16,127 bases of DNA. Source: Eimeria necatrix (taxonomy: Eukaryota; Apicomplexa; Conoidasida; Eucoccidiorida; Eimeriidae). The notes under the pieces were generated by a model. The model saw nothing but the letters and a program-made list of their open reading frames with translations, searched no databases and was not told the DNA's origin. The first letter of the stretch is position 1. Every line of letters starts with the position of its first letter. The stretch spans positions 1-16,127 of the forward strand of contig NW_013654633.1 of assembly GCF_000499385.1 (NCBI RefSeq), in the 5' to 3' direction. Both the position numbers and the translations under genes were made by a program. Of this stretch, positions 1-7,897 are shown piece by piece.

Positions 1-34
1 CCCGCCCCCACCCCACCCCCCCCGCTGCCGCTGC

Positions 35-88
<54 letters not shown>

Positions 89-90
89 AG

Positions 91-286
91 TTCTGCGGCC
101 GCGGAGCGAAGACCAGTACGTGGACTCGCACCTCTTTGGGGAAGGCAGCAGCGGCCGCTGGTTCCTCCGCCTTTACCCCTGGGGAGATCAGCGGAACAGC
201 GGCTCTTTGGAGTTGTATTTGATGTTGGAGAGCAGTTTGCCGGAGGACTTGCTGGTGCACTACAAGCTGCAGGTGGTGCGGCCGCC

Positions 287-331
<45 letters not shown>

Positions 332-441
332 GCGGCGCCGCCAGCGCCAGCAGCAGCAAGCGCACGCCCACGAGGCAGCAGCTCACGCAGAAGAACCGCG
401 CGCCGCTGCTGCCGAACTCGACATGCAGCCCGCCAGGCAGG

Positions 442-501
<60 letters not shown>

Positions 502-677
502 GCGCGGCAACGCCAAGCTTGCAAAGCTCCTTCTTGGCGCCCTCTCCTTTTCCTCTGGGGATGACGAACCTGCAGCAGCAGCTGCAGCAGCAGCAGCAGC
601 AGCAGCTGCAGCTGCAGCCGTTTGGGCTGGCCAGGCCCTCGTCTTGCGGCCCGCTCTCGGGGGCCCCTGCTGCCGGC

Positions 678-719
<42 letters not shown>

Positions 720-1550
720 ACTGCAGGCAGCGTCGCAAGCCAAGTTGCAGCATTTATTCTCTCTTCTCCCCCAGACCTTCTTATTCGTTTTGGCAAGCAG
801 CAATTTGCTGCCAACAAGATCGCTCTGGCCGCGTGCTCCAAGGTTAGAGGGTTTAGGGTTTAGGGTTTAGGGTTTAGGGTTTAGGGTTTAGGGTTTAGGG
901 TTTAGGGTTTGGGGTTTAAGGTCCACATTCGGGCTAAGGGTTCAGCTCTTCTCGCTTTAGATTTTAGCCTGCTAGCCAGCTAGCCAGCTAGCTAGCCAGC
1001 TGGCCAGACCAGCCAGCTGCTAGCTAGCTAGCTAGCTAGCCAGCCAGGCAGCTAGCTAGCTAGCTAGCTAGCTAGCTGTCCGGTAGCCTAGCTAGCTAGC
1101 TAGTCAGCTAACTTGAGAGCAATTGTCCTAAAGCGCTTGCTGCAAGCTGAGCACCTAGCCAGCTAGCCAGCTAGCTAGCCAGCTGGCCAGACCAGCCAGC
1201 TGCTAGCTAGCTAGCTAGCTAGCCAGCCAGGCAGCTAGCTAGCTAGCTAGCTAGCTAGCTGTCCGGTAGCCTAGCTAGCTAGCTAGTCAGCTAACTTGAG
1301 AGCAATTGTCCTAAAGCGCTTGCTGCAAGCTGAGCAGCAGCAGCATCTGCTGCTGCTGCATCGGCTGCTGTTGCTGCGGCTGCGGCAGACAACCTGCTGC
1401 TGCTGCTGCACCTGCTGCTGCTGCTGCATCTGCTGCTGCTGCTGCTGCACCTGCTGCTGCTGCTGCGTCTGCTGCTGCGTTTAGGTTTTCCGGGCGATGC
1501 TAACTGGGAAGTTCAAAGAAGGCTCTTCTTTGGCTTCGCCCAAGGCCCTC

Positions 1551-1592
<42 letters not shown>

Positions 1593-1686
1593 GTGCTGGA
1601 GCTTCCTTTGACGGGGATCTCGGAAACTGCTCTGCTGAATTTGCTGCAATGCATCCACACGGACACGTGAGGCACATGAAGGCTTG

Positions 1687-1768
<82 letters not shown>

Positions 1769-2033
1769 TGCAATTTAGCTTTCGCCGTGTTGCATTCTTC
1801 TAGCTGCGAGACCTCCAGCTAACCTAGCTAGCTGGCTGCCTGGCTAGCTAGCTGGCTAGCTAGCTGGCTAGCTAGCTGTCTAGCTAGCTAGCTGTTTAGC
1901 TAGCTAGCCGTTTGGCTTACTAGCTAGCTAGCTAGAAAGATGGATGATATTTATTTTTTTGCTGAGGGCCCCCCACAGATCATCCCATGCAGCTGCTGCT
2001 GCTGCTGCTGCTGTACTCACGCAATTTCTCATT

Positions 2034-2075
<42 letters not shown>

Positions 2076-2580
2076 AGAGCGTGTACTGGCGCTGCGTAGA
2101 GACTGCCCGGCGTCTTCTTACAAAAGCAAATTTCACAGCAGCAATTTTGACTGCCCAGCGCATCAGCTGCTCCCCCCTCATGCAGTCTGGTCAGTGAAGC
2201 TAGGGTTTAGGGTTTAGGGTTTAGGGTTTAGGGTTTAGGGTTTAGGGTTTAGGGTTTGGGGTTTGGAGTAAGCTCGAAAAGAGCATTATCTCGACTGATA
2301 GCGAGCCTGGCTGAGGGCTTTGCAGCTGAAGTTCAGGGCCTAGGGTTTAGGGTTTAGGGTTTAGGGTTTAGGGTTTAGGGTTTAGGGTTTAGGGTTTAGG
2401 GTTTAGTACCACTGCGAGAATAGTGACTGCGAAGGCCTCCAGGTGGCGCTTCACGAGGGGCAGTTTGGAAGACAGCGCTTTTGCAGTCAAAGAGTTTGCC
2501 AACAGCTTGCCGGGGGCTGTTGTCGCCCAGCGGATGCTGCGCGCCTTTGAGACAGTGGAGTCTAGGAAGAGGCCGCAGCC

Positions 2581-2621
<41 letters not shown>

Positions 2622-2659
2622 AGCAGAAGAGGCAGCAGGTGACCCCGATCGGAGAAATG

Positions 2660-2711
<52 letters not shown>

Positions 2712-2806
2712 CGCTCGTGCTGCACCAACTGGAGGAGGAAGACCTTGAGGCGCCTGCGGCTCGTATTTTTCCTTTGGAAACTGCAGCAACAGATGCAGCA
2801 GCAGCT

Positions 2807-2845
<39 letters not shown>

Positions 2846-3466
2846 CCAACCCCGCCGCTGTCACCTGCCGAGGCATCAGACTCTTCCCTATCTGACTCAG
2901 AGCTCTGTCTGCCCGAGTCTGTGGTTGCTGCAGCAGAACCAGCAGCAGCTGCTGCAACAGAGCCAGCAGCAGCAGCAGCAGCAGGAGAACCAGCAGCAGC
3001 AGCAGCTGCAGTGGGAGGCGCAGCAGCAACAGAGTCACCGGCCGCAGAGGCAGCTGCAGCGCCAACTGCAGCAGCAGCATTTCCTGCAGCAACAGCAGCA
3101 GCAACAGCAGCAGCAGCAACCGCAGCTCAAGATCTGCAGCTTAGCGCTATACAAGACTACGAAGCGCCTGCAGCAGCAGCTGCTGCTGCTGCAACAGCAG
3201 CAGCAGCAGCAGCGGCAACGCCAGCAGTAGCAACACCTCTACAAAAATGTGTAGAGGCCTCAGGAAACGAACTAGAAAGCAGCCAGAGCAGTTCTGCTGC
3301 TGCTGGGGCTGCTGCTGCTGCTGCTGCTGCTGCAGGTGCTGCAGCAGCTGCTGCTGCTGGTGATGCTGCTACTTCTGCTGCCGGCAGCAACAGCAGCAGC
3401 TCCCGCAGAGACTGCCAATGCAGCGAAAAGCTTGCTGCGGCTTGTGAGGCAGGCAGTCCCTGCAGC

Positions 3467-3503
<37 letters not shown>

Positions 3504-3662
3504 GGGATAGCCGCGGGAGCAGCAGCAGCCGCAGCAGCAGCAGCGGCAACAGCCCCTGCAGCAAAATCACTTTGACAGCACTGCTGCACAAACCCCGCAG
3601 CTACTGGCGAGACGCTGAGGGTTTAACTCCTCTAAGAAGAAAGATATCAGCAGACCCTCACC

Positions 3663-3710
<48 letters not shown>

Positions 3711-3823
3711 CGTTGCTGCTGCTGGGAGCGCAGCAGCAGCAGCTGCTTCCACTGCAAGAAACTCAACAGCAGGCGGCGGCGCAGGAACAGCACCCGAAGC
3801 AGCCAGTGCAGCAGCCTGGACTA

Positions 3824-3859
<36 letters not shown>

Positions 3860-3985
3860 GCGCAGCAGCAGCAGCAGCAACACGAAACGCAGGCAGCACG
3901 CTCTGCTCCGCTGTCAGTTGCTGCTGCTGCTGCTGCTGCTTCTCCAGAAGCTGCCGCTCCACAGGGTGTGCTGCGCGGAGATTGA
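91..3985 (+). CDS. MATH-BTB domain protein, SPOP-like Cullin-3 adaptor (multi-exon, 5' partial)
   Basis: Proposed exons: 91-842, 1485-1666, about 2080-2189 and 2424-3985 (stop TGA). The phases match: exon 1 ends at a codon boundary after AACSK and exon 2 continues VFRAMLTGKF; exon 2 ends with two bases, exon 3 supplies one; exon 3 ends with one base and exon 4 supplies TG, giving Val. The product has a MATH region (RWFLRLYPWG), a BTB fold, a BACK-like part (NFTAAIL, matching the NLSVENAAEIL region of SPOP proteins) and a Gln/Ala/Ser-rich tail. Family members recruit substrates through MATH and bind Cullin-3 through BTB; that role is inferred here. The gene starts left of the window, where a CTG run ends in a CAG acceptor (88-90). 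Oddities are homopolymers inside the folded domains and a weakly defined link between exons 2 and 3: exon 3 could instead start at 1993, adding Cys and Leu runs. The end of the tail is uncertain. Confidence 0.68.
93..281 (+). other. MATH domain (C-terminal half missing or replaced)
   Basis: Encodes LRPRSEDQYVDSHLFGEG, then GRWFLRLYPWG, an acidic/polar turn, SLELYLMLES and HYKLQVVRP. This follows the MATH order: entry strand, W-x-[LF]-R-[LV]-x-P-x-G, S/L-x-LYL-x-L, then a K/F-rich strand. In SPOP-type proteins another 40 or so MATH residues follow. Here the frame goes straight into 15 or so Gln codons and an Arg/Gln stretch, so the second half is absent, highly diverged or displaced. Assignment is by motif only. 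Confidence 0.65.
968..1300. repeat. GCTAGC tetranucleotide array
   Basis: Degenerate GCTA/GCCA repeats with frequent GCTAGC palindromes, located in intron 1 of the MATH-BTB gene. Confidence 0.85.
972..1337. repeat. Exact tandem duplication, unit 183 bp, two copies
   Basis: The block from about 973 to 1153 recurs at 1156 to 1336 with the same order of GCTAGC variants, the segment GTCCGGTAGCC and the unique tail GAGAGCAATTGTCCTAAAGC. I see no differences apart from the edges. It is mostly made of the 4-bp GCTA motif, but the unique tail shows a real segmental copy. Confidence 0.9.
1687..1767. repeat. Long CTG triplet run (about 27 units)
   Basis: Nearly pure CTG on the + strand inside the intron after BTB exon 2. 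Confidence 0.9.
1810..1940. repeat. GCTAGC tetranucleotide array
   Basis: CTAGCTAGCTG-type repeats with variants in the intron between BTB exon 2 and exon 3. Confidence 0.85.
2080..2500 (+). other. BACK-like helical region joined over an intron at 2190-2423
   Basis: Exon 3 encodes VYWRCVETARRLLTKANFT, AAILTAQRISCSPLMQ and, after splicing of GTCAGT at 2190 to AATAG at 2419-2423, SVTAKASRW. In SPOP proteins the segment after the BTB reads C-E-x-A-x-x-[SN]-L-[ST]-x-x-[NE]-A-A-x-[IL]-L followed by a short helix; the Cys, Glu, Ala, Leu and AAxIL positions agree. Exon 4 then has VKEFANSLPGAVVAQRML, comparable to the short SHPHLVAEAYRSL segment of SPOP. Inferred by eye. Confidence 0.55.
2200..2405. 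repeat. Paired TTTAGGG arrays in intron 3 of the MATH-BTB gene
   Basis: About 9 units at 2200-2262 and about 9 at 2341-2405, separated by a 75-bp unique spacer. Together they make up most of the short intron 2190-2423. Confidence 0.85.
2560..3985 (+). other. Low-complexity C-terminal tail of the MATH-BTB gene
   Basis: Over 1.4 kb open in one frame, mainly Gln then Ala then Ser then Gln tracts, with non-repetitive islands such as SDSSLSDSELCLPESV, LQLSAIQDYEAP, KITLTALLHKPRSYWRD and GLTPLRRKISADPHR. These islands suggest genuine coding. The segment 2745-3230 is also open in a Gln-rich alternative frame, so frame choice inside the tract rests on continuity with the BACK-like part and on the islands. 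A hidden intron cannot be excluded. In a different frame after the stop, LGQLQREYLVLVDPLRK (about 4078-4128) could be a further C-terminal piece. Confidence 0.45.
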
Positions 3986-4170
3986 CAGCAGCAGCAGCAG
4001 CAGCAGCAGCAACTGCAGCAGCAGCGCCTGCAGCAGCAGCAGCAGCTTCCGCTGCAGATGCAGCATCTTCAGCAAGTCTGGGGCAGCTGCAGCGGGAATA
4101 TCTAGTTCTTGTTGACCCACTTCGCAAAACCCCAAACCCTAAACCCTAAACCCTAAACCCTAAAACCTAA

Positions 4171-4306
4171 TGTGCAGCAGAGGGACTTAATCTTCACGCG
4201 CGCCCTTTCCTGTGCTGCTGCAATCTCGACACAACAAACCTCAGCTTCGGGGCTTTTAGGATACAGCCCCAGCTATTCTTTAGCAGCAGCATATGCCACT
4301 CACTGA

Positions 4307-4342
<36 letters not shown>

Positions 4343-4491
4343 TGCTGCTGCTGCTGCAACTGCTGCTGCAGCAGCTGCTGCTGCTGCAGCACTGTATTGA
4401 AAACCTCACTGGTTTGTTTGGCTGCTTAGGGTTTGCCTGTTACGAGCTGATCTGGACTGGCGTTCTGCAGCCAAACCCTAAACCCTAATGC
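4171..4491 (+). other. Unassigned open stretch, possible orphan exon
   Basis: One frame on the + strand is open across about 105 codons without an ATG, starting near a CAG at 4175-4178. It reads LNLHARPFLCCCNLDTTNLS, then FGAFRIQPQLFFSSSICHSL, a Gln/Leu repeat, HCIENLTGLFGCLGFACYEL and IWTGVLQ, and ends at the TAA of a CCCTAAA array. The hydrophobic segment after the repeat could span a membrane. I do not recognise a family. A second + frame (LIFTRALSCAAAISTQQTSA) and a minus-strand frame are also open over part of it, so coding status is open. Confidence 0.25.
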
Positions 4492-5039
4492 CGACCCGAA
4501 ACCCTAAACCCTAAACCCTAATGCCGGCCCCAAACCCTAAACCCTAATGCCGACCCCAAACCCTAAACCCTAGACACTAAACCCTCGACTAGAAGCAGCA
4601 AGGAGTTTCGCGAGGGTTTGCTGCTGCAGCTGCAGCGCCTTACTTTCCTTTTCTAAACCCTAATCAGCGAAAGGGCAAAGTCCAAAACCCTCGTAAACCC
4701 TAAACCCTCGTGCAGGAGCGGAGGCGACAGGGGCGCGAGGGTTTAGGGTTTAGGGTTTAGGGTTTAGGAATTAGGGCTCAGCGAGGAACCTGTAGTCAAA
4801 ATCCAACAGAAAATATTACTTTTGAGTGCCACTCTTTTTCCATCGAGGGTTTAGGGTTTAGGGTTTAGGGTTTAGGGTTTGTCCTGGGGGCCCCAGGAGG
4901 CCCCAGTGTCTCCAAGGGGACGCCGGCGTCAGTGGCTCTTTCTGCCTTTGCATTCAATGCCATGCTTTAACCCTAAACCCTAAACCCTAAACCCTAAACC
5001 CTAAACCCTAATCTCTAAACCCTAAACCCTAGCTCCAAA
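4492..5039. other. Intergenic stretch of short islands between telomere-like arrays
   Basis: CCCTAAA arrays (4494-4572, 4654-4712, 4967-5033) and TTTAGGG arrays (4738-4768, 4847-4880) alternate with unique islands of 60-90 bases at 4573-4653, 4769-4846 and 4881-4966. Short open frames exist on the islands (for example EEPVVKIQQKILLLSATLF at about 4782-4843), but no family, start or phase-consistent splice chain is recognisable. It may be the 5' untranslated or promoter part of the CDGSH gene. Confidence 0.4.
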
Positions 5040-5962
5040 ATGACGGAGGTGGTTCCGTACACTGACCGAATCAACTTCAACGTCCTTAACTACCCACCAA
5101 TCTCCCAAGTAAACCCTCAGCCTTAAACCCCAAACCCTAAACCCTAAACCCTAAACCCTAAACCCTAAACCCTGAACCTCATTTGATTTCACAGAGTGCT
5201 AAACCCTAAACGGCTCGTCGATACTGCGGCGCCCGCTGGAGCGGCGCAGGCCGGAAGCTGCTGCTGCTGCAAACTTTAGGGTTTAGGGTTTAGGGTTTAG
5301 GGTTTAGGGTTTAGGGTTTAGGGTTTCTGCTGCAGGTCACGGAGGCTTTCCCTCAAGAAGGGCAGCCCGAAAGGAAAGTGGCGATTTGCCGCTGCTGGCA
5401 GTCGAAGAAGTTTCCCTACTGCGACGGGGCCCACAAGGTTAGGGTTTAGGGTTTAGGGTTTAGGGTTTAGGGTTTAGGGTTTAGGGTTTAGGGTTTGATG
5501 GCTGAGGGCCGAAGATTGGGGTCTCGGGCTCAGAGGCATTAGGGTTTAGGGTTTAGGGTTTGAGGCGTAGCGGTAAGGTCATGGTTTAGGGTTTAGGGTC
5601 TAGGGGTTGGGATTTAGGGCCAAGGAGTTGAGGCTCAGGGTTTAGGGTTTAGGGTTTAGAGTTTGGGGTTTGGCATGCAGGGTTTAGGGTTTAGGGTTTA
5701 GGGTTTAGGGTTAGAGTGTTTATTGCAGCCAGCGGCTCTCAGACACTGAGGGTTTCAAGACTCCAGAACTATGCCTCATCCAGCAAGATCGAGGGCATAG
5801 GGTTTAGGGTTTAGGGTTTAGGGTTTAGGGTTTAGGGTTTAGGGTTTAGGGTTTAGGGTTTAGGGTTTGTGTGGTTGCTGCAGGCCATGATGCAAAACGG
5901 AGACAACGTGGGGCCCTATGTTGCAGTCTTGCGCACCAGAGCCCACATGCAGGATTTGAAGG

Positions 5963-6032
<70 letters not shown>

Positions 6033-6145
6033 ATTGCAGCAGGCTGCTGTTTCTCTTGCTGCTGTTGCCGCTGCTGCTGCAGTCGCAGTTGCTGCTGCTG
6101 CGCGCCTTATACCTGCTGTAGCGTCAGCTGCTGCTCCTTCCATAT

Positions 6146-6190
<45 letters not shown>

Positions 6191-6407
6191 GCTGCTGTTA
6201 TCTAATCCTGCTGCTTCGTGTTCGTTGCACTTCTAAACCCTAAACCCTAAACCCTAAACCCTAAACCCTACAGTAATTTCTTGCTGCTGAAGCCGCAGTG
6301 GTCACTTTTCCTCCGCAGGGTCTATTCACCAGGCTTGAGGGTTTAGGGTTTAGGGTTTAGGGTTTGGCGTCTCCGTTTGTTTGTGCTTCCTCACTTCAGA
6401 AGAATGC

Positions 6408-6445
<38 letters not shown>

Positions 6446-6517
6446 CACGAGCAGCATTTCGTGTGGCCTCGCGGATAGCAAAAGGCTCTGCAGTAATTGC
6501 CGGTGAACTTCGCAGCC

Positions 6518-6560
<43 letters not shown>

Positions 6561-6619
6561 CTTGTGGCTGCTGCTGCTGCTGCTGCTCGCGGCTGCTGCT
6601 GCTGCTGCTCTTCTTGTGG

Positions 6620-6651
<32 letters not shown>

Positions 6652-6719
6652 ACAGTATCTCGACGAACTGCCAGCCGCTCTCCCCCCCGCGCCTGCAGCC
6701 GCCTACGCATCATCGCCAT

Positions 6720-6777
<58 letters not shown>

Positions 6778-6910
6778 AGGCGTTGCAACTGGGGCTTTGG
6801 GGGGCTACCTGGCAGCAGATTTGCTGCAAAGGACTTTCCGCAAAAAGGCGCAGCAGCTCAGCAGCTCCACCAGCCAGCTGCTGCCAGACTTCAAGCCAGC
6901 AGCTGCCTAG
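5040..6910 (+). CDS. CDGSH (NEET family) iron-sulfur protein with predicted C-terminal membrane anchor
   Basis: Four exons, all joined in phase 0: 5040-5108 (donor GTAAAC), 5336-5437 (acceptor CTGCAG, donor GTTAGG), 5884-5961 (acceptor CTGCAG, donor GTGCTG) and 6656-6910 (acceptor TACAG, stop TAG). The product is 167 residues. Residues 41-56 match the NEET signature C-x-C-x2-S-x3-P-x-C-D-G-A-H exactly, with Cys41, Cys43, Cys52 and His56 as expected ligands of a [2Fe-2S] cluster. NGDNVGP follows (62-68), as in mitoNEET-type proteins. The last exon encodes a Pro/Ala linker, 19 Ala, a glycine-rich hydrophobic stretch ([16 protein letters not shown]) and the basic RTFRKK, which suggests a tail anchor. 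Family members transfer or sense Fe-S clusters at mitochondrial or ER membranes; location here is inference. The ATG at 5040 is the first in frame and follows CCAAA. The fourth exon is less certain than the middle two. Confidence 0.8.
5109..5335 (+). other. Intron 1 of the CDGSH gene with telomere-like arrays in both orientations
   Basis: CCCTAAA units at 5128-5176 are followed by an unassigned island (5190-5272) and then TTTAGGG units at 5275-5326. Two arrays facing opposite ways within one intron could pair in the RNA or DNA. Confidence 0.7.
5387..5434 (+). other. CDGSH iron-sulfur cluster binding motif
   Basis: The encoded segment from [18 protein letters not shown] holds the three-Cys, one-His ligand set of NEET proteins with canonical spacing and with Ala in place of Ser before His (CDGAH), a common variant. 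The rest of the fold continues in the next exon with GDNVGP, showing the intron at 5438-5883 falls one codon after the last ligand. Confidence 0.88.
5438..5883 (+). other. Intron 2 of the CDGSH gene, dense TTTAGGG
   Basis: TTTAGGG arrays at 5440-5496, 5538-5560, 5584-5598, 5639-5660, 5682-5712 and 5798-5870, with degenerate units and short unique spacers. The donor GTTAGG merges directly into the first array, so the exon end and the repeat overlap. Confidence 0.8.
5962..6655 (+). other. Intron 3 of the CDGSH gene, CTG-rich
   Basis: Begins GTGCTGCTG directly after the Lys codon and ends in a CTG tract followed by TACAG. It also holds CCCTAAA units (6233-6270), TTTAGGG units (6339-6365) and one CAG run (6405-6441). 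An alternative reading would take [14 protein letters not shown] (about 6367-6408) as an extra exon; nothing decides this. Confidence 0.55.
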
Positions 6911-7280
6911 CTAGCTAGCTAGCCAGCTAGCCAGTTAGCTAGCTAGCTAGCTAGCTGGCGAACTAGCTAGCTAGCCAGCTAGCCAGCTAGCTAGCTAGCT
7001 GGCGAGCTAGCTAGCTAGCTAGCTAGCTAGCTAGCTAACTGGCTAGCCGGCTAGCTAGCTAGCTGGCCAGCTAGGCCGCTAGCCAGCCAGCTAGCTGGCT
7101 GGCTAGCTAATTAGGAAGGTGCGTAGCTAGCTGGCTACTCGGCTAGCTAGCTGGCTAAATGGCTAGCTAGCTAGCTGGACCGCTAGCTAGCTAGCTAGAG
7201 GGCTAGCTAGCCGCTATATGGCTAGCTAGCTAGCTAGAGGACTAGCTAGCCGCACATATTTCAGAAGACAGCGGCTAGCT
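6907..7280. repeat. GCTAGC tetranucleotide array downstream of the CDGSH gene
   Basis: The array begins at the stop codon itself: GCCTAGCTAGC contains the TAG that ends the open frame. No gene is seen in it. Confidence 0.85.
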
Positions 7281-7617
7281 AGCTGTAGCACTGGGGAGGC
7301 TCATGAGGATTTGAAGCCCGTGAGCTGCAAGTCCCCGAGCTGCTGCTGCTGCTGCTGCTGCTGCAGCAGCAGCTGCAGCAACAGGCGCTGCAGCAGCAAC
7401 AGCGGGAATAGCAGCAACAGCAACAGCAGCCACTGCAGCATCAGCAGCAGGAGCTGTTGCAGCAGCAGCACCAGGACCTGCAGCAACAGCAGCAGCACCA
7501 GGACCTGCTGCAGCAGCAGCAGCAGAAATAGTTGTAGCAGCAGCAGCAGCAACTGCTGCTGCTGCTGCTTCCGGGCTGAAGCAGCAATTTGAAATTCTTT
7601 TTTAACGACGCTGGCCC
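7281..7617. other. CAG-variant stretch without a supported gene
   Basis: An Ala-rich frame (GCA/GCT with Thr, Gly, Ile) is open from 7323 to 7603 and ends SGLKQQFEILF, but it has no start codon, no unique domain and two competing Gln and Ser/Cys frames. It could be an orphan exon or a degenerate triplet array. Confidence 0.35.
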
Positions 7618-7638
7618 AGCAAAGGGACAAAAGAAATA

Positions 7639-7671
<33 letters not shown>

Positions 7672-7772
7672 GAAATAAAAAGAAATTAAAAAAGAAATTA
7701 AAAATAAATTAAAAAAGAATAAAAAAAAGGAATAAAAGAGATGAAGAAAACTGAAAAGCGAAAGAGCTAAAA
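7618..7772 (+). repeat. A-rich purine tract with GAAATAAAA units
   Basis: About 150 bases almost without C, built from imperfect 8-10 bp GAAATAAAA units. The contrast with the surrounding CTG and GCTA repeats is striking. No gene. Confidence 0.85.
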
Positions 7773-7809
7773 ACAGCAGAGGCCCCGCAGCAGCAGCAGC
7801 AGCTGCTGC

Positions 7810-7840
<31 letters not shown>

Positions 7841-7897
7841 AAAGACGCTGGCTACAGCAGCAGCAACTGCCACAGCAGCAGCGAAGTCTAGATTCCC
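7773..7897. repeat. CAG/CTG triplet tracts
   Basis: CAG then CTG runs meet head to head at about 7801, forming a potential hairpin. No coding evidence. Confidence 0.7.

Larger units (their letters stand above)
843..1484 (+). other. Intron 1 of the MATH-BTB gene
   Basis: Starts GTTAGAGGGTTTAGGG directly after the Lys codon and ends in a CTG/TGC tract followed by GTTTAG. It contains about 10 TTTAGGG units (848-910) and the tetranucleotide array with the 183-bp duplication. Exons on either side are in phase 0. Confidence 0.7.
768..1666 (+). other. BTB/POZ domain split by an intron (843-1484) and carrying a poly-Gln insert
   Basis: The exon 1 part reads PPDLLIRFGKQQFAANKIALAACSK, seen as the BTB core pattern D-x-x-[IV]-x-[FV]-x-x-x-x-F-x-A-[HN]-[KR]-x-x-L-A-x-x-S. 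Exon 2 continues with VFRAMLTGKF, the usual S-x-[VY]-F-x-[AS]-M-[FL]-x-G segment, and after an insert of about 14 Gln (CAG run at about 1553-1591) with LELPLTGISETALLNLLQC and IHTD, corresponding to the V-x-[IL]-x-D-[VI]-x-P-x-x-F-x-x-[LM]-L-x-[FY]-[IL]-Y-T-[GD] end. Donor GTTAGA at 843 and acceptor TTTAG at 1480-1484 keep phase 0. Confidence 0.75.

Noticed and set aside
1296..1484. Poly-Cys small protein
   Set aside because: Pure translation of CTG repeats in the TGC frame within an intron ending at the BTB exon acceptor.
5869..6243. Single 124-codon open frame starting [10 protein letters not shown]
   Set aside because: Only the part up to QDLK is coding; it then runs into an intronic CTG tract after a GT donor.
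6364..6918. Gln/Leu/Cys-rich frame of 184 codons
   Set aside because: It reads the intron 3 repeats of the CDGSH gene and exon 4 in a different frame; the YLDELP frame fits phase 0 and a sensible C-terminus.
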